A stretch of DNA of 64,000 nt from Mucilaginibacter phenanthrenivorans (GTDB lineage Bacteria; Bacteroidota; Bacteroidia; Sphingobacteriales; Sphingobacteriaceae): positions 248,001 through 312,000 of the forward strand of contig NZ_JAHVAP010000006.1 of the NCBI RefSeq assembly GCF_024721155.1, read 5' to 3'. Shown here in pieces: positions 50,267-59,900 of this stretch. Below the pieces are notes generated by a model. It was not told the DNA's origin, ran no database searches, and saw only the letters and a program-made list of their open reading frames with translations. Position 1 is the first letter of the stretch, and the number at the start of each line of letters is the position of its first letter. Both the position numbers and the translations under genes were made by a program.

Positions 50267-51664
50267 ATGAATTCAATTTTTAAAAGCTCACACAATGGAC
50301 ATACTTGTCACAGATTTTCGCGAAAATGTGGGACACTTTTACTTCTTCTTTTTTCGGCCACTCTATTTAATTGCGAGGCGCAAGTCCGAAACCTCGAGGA
50401 TGTCTCCGGAGGGCAGTTCAGAAGCTTTGTCGCCCAATTGGGTGATAAGAAACATATATCCAGCGAGGAGCTACTGAAGAAGATCGCTAGCTTTAGCCAG
50501 TACGCAAATCCGTCAGAGCTGCGGAGGGACAGCATTTTTTATGTCACCGACCCAACGTACCAAAAGATACCCTTTAAAATATTCATCCCAGCTTCTTATG
50601 ATGCGTCAAGGCCGAACGCGCTGGTTCTTCTCTTGCATGGTGCGGTGCAATTGGCAAGCTTCAACGACGCCTTTAACAGGACTAAGGACTCCGAAGTCGA
50701 GGGTGATCCTTTTATTGAAGCCCTTCGCTCCCAGGGCTATATAGTCGTAATGCCGTACGGCGATAACGGCAAGAATTTCAACTGGTCAAGTGCTGAATAC
50801 GGCAGACACGCGAACCCCACCTTTAATTCATTGGCAAATCTGATAAAACAGATAAAATCAGTGCTAAACGTAGACGACAACAGGGTATTCAGTTTCGGGC
50901 ATTCCGACGGTTCGGATGGGACATTCATGTTAGATGTTTACAAATCATCCGTATTTGCCGGCTTCGTTGCATACAATTCGATGCTCACCAACCTCTTCAC
51001 TTACAACATCTACCTGAAAAACACCTTGAATCGCCCCCTGTACTTGGTGCACTCCGACCTGGATGACATCCGGCCGATCCAGCAAACCGAACTGATTGTT
51101 CGCGCGCTTGACTCCATCAAGGCTCCAGTTACATATAAGGAGTATTCGGGCTACAAACATATGGACGCCCACCTAATGAAAGACTTTAAGAATAGCGTAC
51201 TATTTTTGGGTACAACCGTTAGAAATCCCTTTCCAAAGTCTATCTATTGGGAGACTAACGATTCAACCAGCGCAAGCATAGACTGGATGCACATTGTCAG
51301 TTGGGATCTACAAGAAGCTGCCGCCGCATGGCATAGAACGGTAAACGTTAAAACCTATAACAAGGTTCAAAAGACCTATATGGCATACCCCTACTATATA
51401 GGTCTCGATAAAAGCGCCGCGATTAAGGCAAGCTACAAGGACAATTCATTCGCCGTTGAAACTTCCCGGGTCACAAAGTTTGAAATTCTCATCAATCCCA
51501 TGATGGTCGACCTGAATAGGGAAGTCTCAATAACCGTAAACGGGAAGCTGGTCTATCGTAAAAAAGTGGTGGCAAGCAACGACTTCACCGTTAGTCAGTT
51601 TTTAAAAAATTACGACAAAAAAGCTCTATGGGTCGCTTCAATTGTTGTTGACGTTGATCAATAA
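50267..51664 (+). CDS. Secreted alpha/beta hydrolase (esterase-like), divergent from the RiPP cluster
   Basis: 465 residues. A hydrophobic signal (about 24-35) ends near LFNCEA, so it is exported and perhaps lipid-linked. The hydrolase core has ALVLLLHGAVQLASFN (oxyanion HG), nucleophile elbow FSFGHSDGSDG (Ser at about 213), acid in SDLDDIRP (about 265) and a His in YSGYKHMDAHL (about 298-303). The C-terminal 130 residues form a beta domain (EILINPMMVDLNREVSITVN). It is transcribed away from the RiPP operon. Cleaving the peptide's ester links, for maturation or immunity, is a hypothesis. Confidence 0.75.
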   Translation: MNSIFKSSHNGHTCHRFSRKCGTLLLLLFSATLFNCEAQVRNLEDVSGGQFRSFVAQLGDKKHISSEELLKKIASFSQYANPSELRRDSIFYVTDPTYQKIPFKIFIPASYDASRPNALVLLLHGAVQLASFNDAFNRTKDSEVEGDPFIEALRSQGYIVVMPYGDNGKNFNWSSAEYGRHANPTFNSLANLIKQIKSVLNVDDNRVFSFGHSDGSDGTFMLDVYKSSVFAGFVAYNSMLTNLFTYNIYLKNTLNRPLYLVHSDLDDIRPIQQTELIVRALDSIKAPVTYKEYSGYKHMDAHLMKDFKNSVLFLGTTVRNPFPKSIYWETNDSTSASIDWMHIVSWDLQEAAAAWHRTVNVKTYNKVQKTYMAYPYYIGLDKSAAIKASYKDNSFAVETSRVTKFEILINPMMVDLNREVSITVNGKLVYRKKVVASNDFTVSQFLKNYDKKALWVASIVVDVDQ

Positions 51665-51813
51665 TCTTGGGAATTTCTCATCGATAAAAATGTATGCACT
51701 ATTGAAGTATGTTGTTAAGAAAAGACCTAAGGAAACTCTAAAATTTTTTATGGGTTATTCACACCCTTTTACTTTACTACTCTAATTTCAATATCGCCGT
51801 TAAAATAATCTAC

Positions 51814-52098
51814 ATGGAACCAGGAATTCGCCCTATTCCAAATAGATTACTCTCACATCGTCGACTGCGAGGATACAGGCAAAAGGAAGTGGCTGTGTTG
51901 CTAGGCTTATATGACCCCGTAACGCTCCGCACTTGGGAGCAAGGTAAGGCATTACCAAGCACACTGAACCTCATTAAGCTGAGCATCCTGTATCGCACCT
52001 ATCCTAACGAACTATATCCGGAATATTTCAAGGAAATAAAATACGCATTGGACAAAGTTGAACTGCACTTTTTTGAAAAACGAAGTGATGTCCTTTAG
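51814..52098 (+). CDS. XRE-like HTH regulator, 94 aa
   Basis: HTH with PNRLLSHRRLRGYRQKEVAV and LYDPVTLRTWEQGKALPSTL, then a helix-rich tail rich in Tyr. It has the same general type as the first HTH of the left-end gene. It starts the short unit that includes the RuvC-like protein. Confidence 0.78.
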   Translation: MEPGIRPIPNRLLSHRRLRGYRQKEVAVLLGLYDPVTLRTWEQGKALPSTLNLIKLSILYRTYPNELYPEYFKEIKYALDKVELHFFEKRSDVL

Positions 52099-52213
52099 CA
52101 GTGTCCGTTAGGAGTGTATGGGTGAAAAGTAATTAAAAAAGCATACGATCAAACGAGAAAAATAAAAAAAATCGAGCGAACGAACGGTTCTATTAATAGT
52201 AATAGAAATTATT

Positions 52214-52474
52214 ATGAAGCACATTCAAAATTATACTGACATATACTCGCCCGATAACATCCAATTGGCTCATGAAATTGCAGAGCGACTGGACGACCCA
52301 GGATCATTAACCCAGTTCTTGCGCTTTGCAAAACAATACCCGCATGACTTTCTTAAGAAGTCACTAGATATCGCCTGTGCAATACCTGCAAGTCAAATCA
52401 TAACTTCAAGAGCGGCGATCTTCGTTAACAGAGTGAATAACTTCCGAGATACCAATGGGTACGCTCGGAATTAG
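52214..52474 (+). CDS. Hypothetical protein, 86 aa
   Basis: A helical soluble protein (SPDNIQLAHEIAERLDDPGS, then FAKQYPHDFLKKSLDIA). It overlaps the RuvC-like gene by 20 bases, so the two are probably translated together. Not recognised. Confidence 0.65.
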   Translation: MKHIQNYTDIYSPDNIQLAHEIAERLDDPGSLTQFLRFAKQYPHDFLKKSLDIACAIPASQIITSRAAIFVNRVNNFRDTNGYARN

Positions 52475-52925
52475 CCTCGGAACAACGTCTAGCGGGATTG
52501 CAATTATAAACGGAAAGGAGTTGATACTCGAAAATGTTCACTCATTCCGGGCACCGTGGACAGCGCAAAAGGCAGATTATATTGTTAAGCGTCTTTTAAA
52601 ATACCTTGTTCATTATCATATACAATTGGTGGTCATTAAATTACCACCACGATCACACCAACCGGAATCGGTACGTGCGCTTATAGCCAAGCTAACGGAA
52701 CAATGCAACTATCACGGCTGCATTGTGAAGACCTGCACAAAGTCAGAGTTAAAGCGCCATATCGTCGGTGCCAGAAATACGGCGGATATGATGCGATACG
52801 TCGCAAGCCACTATCCATCATTAATGCAAAAACACGAGCAAGCACAAAAACATAAAAATCAATATCATGCAAAAGTATTTGAGGCGGTATTAGCTGCACA
52901 TATACAGAATACAAAGAGCGGGTAA
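52455..52925 (+). CDS. RuvC/YqgF-fold protein with altered catalytic residues
   Basis: 156 residues. GISLGTTSSGIAIINGKELI matches the first strand-loop of RNase-H-fold resolvases, where an Asp normally stands at the Ser after GI. QLVVIKLPPRSHQPESV has Lys where a Glu is usual, and YHAKVFEAVLAAHI replaces the C-terminal D-x-x-D helix. The fold is recognisable, but most acidic residues are missing, so it may bind branched DNA without cutting. It is coupled to the preceding gene and followed by a terminator. Confidence 0.55.
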   Translation: MGTLGISLGTTSSGIAIINGKELILENVHSFRAPWTAQKADYIVKRLLKYLVHYHIQLVVIKLPPRSHQPESVRALIAKLTEQCNYHGCIVKTCTKSELKRHIVGARNTADMMRYVASHYPSLMQKHEQAQKHKNQYHAKVFEAVLAAHIQNTKSG

Positions 52926-52937
52926 ACCGCTCTTTTA
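52913..52937 (+). terminator. Terminator after the RuvC-like gene
   Basis: AAAGAGCGG / CCGCTCTTT with a five-base loop, then TTA. It overlaps the stop codon. Confidence 0.75.
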
Positions 52938-52984
52938 TGTTTGTTGAATTTGATTCATATGCTGCTGTCCATAGGATAAGAACG

Positions 52985-54016
52985 TCAGTTAGTTCCGGTA
53001 GTCGTCGTGGCAGAAGCGTAAGGGTGCGAGCCGCCAAATCTCAACGTTAGGGAGACAAAGGGATTTAGCACTATTACCTTTTGATTCAGATCAGTTGAAT
53101 CCAGGTTGGTGGCAATCGGGACAGAAGTACTATAATTGCCTTTTAAATTGTCAACCTGATGACCGGCTATTCCAAAATTCAACCCCAGATTGGCTCGATA
53201 TAGAAATGAAACTCCGAAAAAAACTAATGGGGAAATGCCGTTATCGGCAGTATTGGTAATATTGATCCCCAGTCCTCCTGTGGGGCTGATACTTACCGCT
53301 CCCTCTGAATACGCTATATAGTGAAACATAACAGTGGGCGCAAACATCCAATGTGATTCGTTTCTCGATTCAACTATATTGTATTTCCCCGGCATGGTCG
53401 AATCCTGGCTTTGCTGCGCGAAGTACTTGTGCGACTTTCCCCAGGCAAGCGGGATGAACGTGAAGCCGTATGTTGTCAGCCATTTGCCTTGTTCCGGCGT
53501 CTTGAATGCAAAGGTCCACACAGTCTTTGAAACCACATTGGTGATTGTGACGGTGAGCGTCTGATTGTTCAGGGTAAAGGTTCCCAAGTCTTTGGTTGAC
53601 ACCGCCGAGTAGTTATTGTACAGGTCATTGCACGGGATGGACTTCGCCTTATCCATAAGCAGTCCAAAGTTAGCTTCGCTCGCTGCGGCGGCCAATTGTG
53701 CCTCAAGAGCAGCGCAGGCGGCAGCAGGGGGAGCAGCTAACGCGTGTACAGGCGGAGACGTGAGTACCGGCGGAATATTGGGTTGAAGATCCTGCGCAAT
53801 TGAATATTGGCCGGAGGGAAGCATGTTTTTAATACCGATGGAAATATATTCGCCATTCTTCACAAAAATTGTGTTGGAAACGACCGGTATGGCTAAATCA
53901 AGGCTGATGGCCCTTGGACTGCTTTTCGTGCCCGGGCCGCCCTTGAAGCCAAAGGCGGGACAAATTAGTACGAAAGCCAAAAAAATGGTCGATAAAGGTT
54001 TGAGTGATGTTTTCAT
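52985..54016 (-). CDS. Exported outer-membrane-barrel-like protein, 343 aa
   Basis: A signal peptide (about 1-23) precedes an Ala/Pro-rich segment with a helical stretch (about 95-125, AALEAQLAAAASEANFGLLM). About ten amphipathic beta-strands follow, ending NPFVSLTLRFGG. This is the look of a small outer-membrane barrel, but no family was recognised. It sits between the HTH-RuvC unit and the integrase with its own upstream region. Confidence 0.6.
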   Translation of the reverse strand: MKTSLKPLSTIFLAFVLICPAFGFKGGPGTKSSPRAISLDLAIPVVSNTIFVKNGEYISIGIKNMLPSGQYSIAQDLQPNIPPVLTSPPVHALAAPPAAACAALEAQLAAAASEANFGLLMDKAKSIPCNDLYNNYSAVSTKDLGTFTLNNQTLTVTITNVVSKTVWTFAFKTPEQGKWLTTYGFTFIPLAWGKSHKYFAQQSQDSTMPGKYNIVESRNESHWMFAPTVMFHYIAYSEGAVSISPTGGLGINITNTADNGISPLVFFGVSFLYRANLGLNFGIAGHQVDNLKGNYSTSVPIATNLDSTDLNQKVIVLNPFVSLTLRFGGSHPYASATTTTGTN

Positions 54017-54242
54017 GTGTCAAGGTTTGTTAGATTCAATTGCAATATACTAAAACCAAATCAGAAAAAAGAATACTTTTCGGCTTTTTTTTAATTTAAT
54101 CAGCTGTACCTTAACGCCTTGGGGCCTTTGCAAACACTGGGTAAACCCACTCCTTTGCTTAACTATTTCTTGTTCAATAAATTCGCTATATTTAACATAA
54201 ATAACCCAATTCCTTTCACAACCAAATAAAAACCACCCAATT
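54017..54242. other. Control region upstream of the integrase
   Basis: AT-rich, about 225 bases between two divergent genes. No clear -7/-33 pair or operator repeat could be chosen. Confidence 0.3.
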
Positions 54243-55742
54243 ATGGAACAATCCAAGCACATCGGTATTTGGATCAGGGTATCCACCGACCAGCAGGTAA
54301 AAGAAGAAAGCCCCGAACATCACGAACAGCGTGCCCGCCACTACGTCGAATCAAAAAAAGGATGGACGGTCTGCGAGGTGTACCGGCTAGACGCCGTGAG
54401 CGGAAAGTCGGTCATCAACCACCCCGAGGCGAAGCGAATGCTTTCTGATATCAGAAGCGGGCGCATCACCGGCTTGGTATTCTCAAAACTTGCCCGCCTT
54501 GCCCGAAGCACCAGGGAACTCTTGGAGTTCGCGGACATCTTCCGGAAAGAAAACGCTGACCTCATCTCCCTTGCCGAAAACATCGACACCAGTTCTCCCG
54601 CAGGCAGGCTATTCTTTACGGTCATTTCCGCCATGGCGGAATGGGAACGAGAGGAGATCGCGTCCCGCGTGCAGGCATCCGTTCCCATCAGGGCAAAGCT
54701 TGGCAAGCCGCTCGGCGGACAGGCGTCATTTGGCTATCAATGGAACGGCAACGACTTTGCAATCCATCCAACGGAAGCACCCATTCGCAAGCTGATGTAT
54801 GAACTATTTTTGAAGCACCAGCGCAAGTACGCCGTAGCCGAGGAACTGTACCAGCGGGGTTTTCGTCCCCGAAATGGAACCAAGTTCACCGCAACCACTA
54901 TCGACCGGCTGCTGCGCGACAGCACCGCAAAGGGGCTGCGCCGCTCCAACTACACCAAGAGTCCCGGCAAGGACAAGAACTGGACAATCAAGCCCGAAAG
55001 CGAATGGATATACATTCCCTGTGACGCAATCGTGTCGGAGGAAACGTGGAACGAGTGCAATGCAATACTGGATGCGCAAACCAAACGAAGAACACCGGTT
55101 GGAAAGAAAGCAGTGTACCTGCTGTCCGGCTTCGCGTTCTGCACCTGTGGTACTCCTATGTACGTCCAGCATTCCTCAAAAGTCTATTCATGCAGGAAGT
55201 GCAAGGTGCGTATCGCGGTCGCCGACCTCGATGAGATATACCAGCAGTACTTGAAGGAGTATCTGGTGAGCATCAACCATGCGGATTACATGGCGCAGTG
55301 CGACACCCAGTTGCGGGAATGCAAAATACTATTGGATACCTCCCGAAAGGAACGGCAAAAACTATCCAAGCGCATCAACGACCTGTTGGAACTGCGCCTT
55401 GACGGCTCCCTCTCAAAGGAACGGTACATGGAAACGTACGTACCGCTTGAAGCGCAACTGCAACAGATTGACGCAGAACTGCCGCGACTGGAAGCGGAAA
55501 TTGACGTGCGCACCATCAGCCTCATGTCGAGTGATTCGGTATTAACGGAAGTACGGACCCTGCATGACGAATGGAACAACTTGGCATTTGAGCAACGCCG
55601 GGGCATCGTGGAAACAATAACCACCTCAATCGAAGTCGGCCAATCCGACATCACGATTAATTTGGCATACGCGCCCCCGCTTCCTCAAAATCCAAAGAAT
55701 ACTTCTCACCACTTCATGGATTCATACTCGCCACCAACATAA
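54243..55742 (+). CDS. int: Large serine integrase of the element
   Basis: 499 residues. The catalytic domain has GIWIRVSTDQQ (Ser14), FSKLARLARSTRELLEF and SPAGRLFFTVISAMAEWERE. The recombinase domain follows (KHQRKYAVAEELYQRGF), then a zinc ribbon with CTCGTPM and CRKCKV (about 300-322), a coiled coil (about 345-420) and a C-terminal domain. The frame runs through attR: its last eight codons (from Met492) and the stop are host comM sequence. In the excised circle the frame would continue into the HTH gene at 9819. It is the most likely enzyme of this integration. Confidence 0.92.
   Translation: MEQSKHIGIWIRVSTDQQVKEESPEHHEQRARHYVESKKGWTVCEVYRLDAVSGKSVINHPEAKRMLSDIRSGRITGLVFSKLARLARSTRELLEFADIFRKENADLISLAENIDTSSPAGRLFFTVISAMAEWEREEIASRVQASVPIRAKLGKPLGGQASFGYQWNGNDFAIHPTEAPIRKLMYELFLKHQRKYAVAEELYQRGFRPRNGTKFTATTIDRLLRDSTAKGLRRSNYTKSPGKDKNWTIKPESEWIYIPCDAIVSEETWNECNAILDAQTKRRTPVGKKAVYLLSGFAFCTCGTPMYVQHSSKVYSCRKCKVRIAVADLDEIYQQYLKEYLVSINHADYMAQCDTQLRECKILLDTSRKERQKLSKRINDLLELRLDGSLSKERYMETYVPLEAQLQQIDAELPRLEAEIDVRTISLMSSDSVLTEVRTLHDEWNNLAFEQRRGIVETITTSIEVGQSDITINLAYAPPLPQNPKNTSHHFMDSYSPPT
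55690..55735 (+). other. attR: right junction of the element
   Basis: The element arm AAGAATACTTCTCACCAC (55695-55712), then TT and the core CATGG (55715-55719), are followed by comM sequence ATTCATACTCG. The arm is the exact reverse complement of the left arm. Confidence 0.88.
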
Positions 55743-56769
55743 ACGAACTCGGGTAATCAACAGTAAATTTAGCCCTCGAAATAGTTACCCGTCGCTCTTC
55801 AAGGGGTTGGCGCATTACTTCAAGGGCTGAACGTTTAAACTCGGGCAATTCATCAAGAAACAATACCCCGTTATGAGCCAGAGATATTTCGCCCGGCTGC
55901 GGATTACTGCCGCCGCCAACAAGGGCCACATCGCTGATGGTATGGTGCGGTGAGCGGAACGGCCTGGTAGTAACCAATGCATCAGCAGCAGACAGCTTAC
56001 CCGCTACGGAATGGATCTTGGTGGTTTCCAATGATTCGTATAAGCTTAGCGGGGGTAAAATAGATGGCAGCCTGCGCGCCAGCATAGTTTTTCCCGCTCC
56101 CGGCGGACCGATCAGTATTACATTATGCCCGCCGGCTGCAGCAATTTCCAGCGCCCGTTTAATATTTTCCTGCCCGCGGACTTCGCTAAAATCGCTGTCG
56201 TAATTGGTAAGGCTTTTGTAAAACTCATCGCGTGTATTTACAACTTCGGCAGTAAGTTGGTTATCGCCATTAAAAAAATCTACTACCTCTTTTATAGTTT
56301 CAACGCCATAAACCTCCAGTTCGTTTACAATAGCCGCCTCACGGGCATTTTGTTTGGGCAATATAAAACCCTTAAAGCCTTCTTTGCGGGCTTGTATGGC
56401 AATAGGCAGCGCACCTTTTATAGGTTGCAGACTTCCATCAAGTGAAAGCTCACCCATTATGATATATTTATCAAGGTTTTCATTCTCTACCTGGCCTGAT
56501 GCGGAAAGCACACCGATAGCTATCGTAAGATCATATGCAGACCCTTCCTTTCTGATATCGGCAGGCGCCATGTTTACCACAACTTGCTGCCGTGGCATTC
56601 TGAAGCCACAATTTTTCAAGGCTGACTCAATACGAAAATAGCTTTCCTTAATTGCGGCATCGGCAAGGCCAACAACAAAATATTTGGTGCCCGCCAGTAT
56701 ATTTACCTCAATGGTAATAGTTATTGCCTCAATCCCGTAAACGGCGCTCCCAAAAGTCTTAACTAACAT
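55714..56769 (-). pseudogene. comM: comM/yifB N-terminal fragment
   Basis: 351 residues: the N-terminal ribosomal-S5-like domain (FVVGLADAAIKESYFRIESA), then the AAA+ core with Walker A GPPGAGKTMLARRL (about 217-230) and Walker B GVLFLDELPEF (about 299-309). It ends at SFMLVASMNP, where CPCGY should follow; the next codon is a stop provided by the element. The rest of the gene is at 9334-9817. The fragment has both Walker motifs but no C-terminal domain and is unlikely to be functional. Confidence 0.93.
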
Positions 56770-56913
56770 TGATAAAGTTTAATCACAGAGCGAAAGTTAA
56801 TACAAATTAATTGAGTGATAAAAAAAGTTGTGTTTTATTAATACGACGCGAATATTTTTCAAAAAAAATGCCACTCAGTTGCGTTAACAGCGCTTTTTTG
56901 ATAACTTTAGTTA

Positions 56914-59900
56914 ATGAAAAACCTTGCCTTTACCATTGCGTTTATTTTACTTTCGCTTTGCTGCTTTGCACAGTATAGTATAACCGGGCGGGTAATAAGC
57001 CAGGCGGATACAAAAACTGTAGCGAATGCGGGGGTATTTTTAAGCAACGCAACAATTGGCAGCCACACGGCAGCCGACGGCTCCTTTACACTACACGATG
57101 TAAAACCGGGCAAATATGATTTGGTAATATCCGTGGTAGGGTTTGATACTTACCTGCAACCTGTAACGGTAACAAACAACAACATCGACCTGCAAACCAT
57201 AACCATCTTTACAAAATCAATTGCACTTGGCGAGGTGAAGATAAAGGCAACCAAGGGTCCCGACCCGGATCGCGCCCGCTACATGACACAATTTACCGGC
57301 GAGTTTTTAGGCACTACAGATGTTGCAAAGGAGTGCCGGATATTAAACCCGGAACTGATTGATTTTGATTATGACAGCGCAAATAATATCCTCAAGGCAT
57401 CATCGGTTGATTTCCTGGTAATTCAGAACGACGCCCTGGGCTACAAAATAAAATACCTGCTCAAAGATTTCACACTCGACTATGCTGAAGATGGCACTCA
57501 TACCTTTAGTTATTCCGGTTCAGTTTTTTTCGAAGCGATGCAGGGTAGCCCCGCGCAACAGCGGAATTGGCAGCAGCGCAGGCAGGAAGTTTATGAAGGC
57601 TCGCAAACCCATTTCTTTCAATCATTAATTAACGGCACAATTGATAAAGATGGATTTAGGGTATTGCGCGTACCGGCAAATCCGCTTCGCCCGGCAGATA
57701 GCGTGGTACAGGAAAAAATCCGAATGTTTGCTGCATTAAAAAATGATAAGCTTTTTGGCGATTCGTTAAAATACTGGACAAAAAAAGCGGGGCTTCCCAG
57801 AATATCAGATAAGGTGAACCTCACACCTTTAAAAAAAGAGGACATAATTAAAGGCCCGGACAAGCAGGGCCTATATTCGTTGCTATTTAACAATGATGCC
57901 TTATTTATCTGCTACAACAAATATCATCATTTTAACAGGAGTGCCCCAAGCAAGGTTTCCGACCCGGAAAACAAGGACAATACGCTGGTAACTTTCAATC
58001 ATGAAAGGTTGTTATTTGATAAGAACGGCTCTTTTATTAATCCTGATGGTTTATCGTTCGACGGGGTTTGGATGCGGGGACGGCTGGCAACATTGCTGCC
58101 AGTGGATTATGAACCGCAACAAATAACAGGTATGGAGATCGACAGTGAGGTGGTGAAAAAAGTAACCGCTAAAATGGATACTTACTCGGCTGCACATGTT
58201 ACAGAAAAAGCGTACCTGCACTTTGACAAACCATACTATGCCGCTGGCGACACCGTATATTTTAAAGCCTATTTAACCCAGGGCGAAGATCATAAACTTA
58301 ACCATTTAAGCGGGGTGTTATATGTTGACCTGGTGGACTCGTTCAATAAAATAATTAAGTCGGAAAAATTACAGGTTACTGACGGCGTGGGTTGGGGTGA
58401 TTTTGCTCTGTCGTCGGCCTTGCTAAAGGGAAGTTACAGAATCAGGGCTTATACCCAATGGATGCGCAACGCAGGAGATAATGCCTTTTTTGATAAAACC
58501 ATACAGATCGGCTCAACTGCTGCCGTTCGTATTCCTGAAAGCGGCACTCCCGCAAATAAACAATCCCACTTAAAACCTGATCTTAAATTTTTCCCCGAGA
58601 GCGGCAACCTGGTTACCGGCGTAAAAAACAAGATCGCCTTTAAGGCTATCGCTTCAAGCGGATTGGGGGTTGACGTTAAGGGTGTAGTAATTGATAACGA
58701 AAACAAGCAGGTAGCCACTTTTACCTCGGTACATTTAGGAATGGGCTATTTTTATATTATCCCCTCCGAAGCAAAAACTTATACTGCCCGGGTAACTTAC
58801 TCAGACGGAACAACTGATGCCATTGAAATCCCAAACGGCAATTCAAATGAGATAAAGATTGCCTTCACCGATAATAACCGGTTATGGAGCGTAAGGATAA
58901 ACAGCGGAAAACAATGGTATCAGCAAAATAAGGGCAAGATATACACGCTTATAATTTACTCAGGTGGCGTACCGCAAAGCTACTCGGTAAAACTCGAGAG
59001 CCAGGACGTTAGCCTTGACGTTTCAAAAAAAGACCTTCATGCCGGCATAGCCACCGCAACGCTATTTTCGGCAACCGGGGAACCGTTGTGCGAACGTTTG
59101 CTATTTGTACAAAACTGCGAACAGCTTAAGTTAGACATTAATGCTGACAAGAGCATCTACACTGCGCGCGCAAACACCGCCATCAAACTAAATGTAAGCA
59201 AAGCTACAGGTGAACCCGCTTCGGGACATTTCTCGGTTGCTGTTATTGATGAGAGCAAGGTGCCGGTTGACGACAATTCCGAGTCGACAATCATTAATGA
59301 TCTGCTGCTTACTTCGGATTTGAAGGGATTTGTTGAACAGCCCAATTATTACTTTACCAACAGCAATGAAAAAACTGCCGCCGATCTTGACCTGGTAATG
59401 CTTACACATGGCTATAGAAAATACGAGTGGGAGCAAATATTAAATAATGACGACAACCAGGTTATGGCCTACAAACCTGAAATAGGTTTAACAGTTAGCG
59501 GCATTGTCAAGTTTAATGGCAAACCAGTTGACAAGGGTAGGGTGAAGCTGTTCGGTAAGGCCTCGGGAGGCTTGATGCTGGATACGGTGACAGATCAAAA
59601 CGGACGGTTTATCTTTAATAAACTCGCCTATTATGATACTACAAAATTTGTAGTGCAGGCGCGCACAGCGAAGGATCAGAAGGAAGTAGATGTAAAACCT
59701 GATTCGTTAGCAGCAGAAGCTGTTGTTACCGGCAAAGGCACCCCTGGTCCTGATGCTGGCAATAGCCTGGCAATTTATGAACACAGCAGCAAACAATTTT
59801 TTGAAGAACAGCGAAAATACGGTATCAACAAAAATGAAGTACAGCTACAGGAGGTAATTATTAAAGACAAAAAGATAAACCCCTTTGTGCATTCCCAAAA

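Larger units (their letters stand above)
9818..55714. mobile_element. Integrative element of about 45.9 kb inserted in comM
   Basis: Both ends fall inside comM and share CATGG. Rejoining the ends gives an 18-bp perfect inverted repeat around TTCATG, and rejoining the flanks gives an intact comM frame. A large serine integrase lies at the right end, as is usual for such elements. The element carries two VirD4-like ATPases, several HTH regulators, a second serine recombinase and a RiPP cluster. No relaxase, mating-pair apparatus or phage structural gene was recognised, so how it transfers is unclear. Confidence 0.92.

Noticed and set aside
9818..55714. A prophage
   Set aside because: No capsid, tail, terminase, portal or lysis gene could be recognised.
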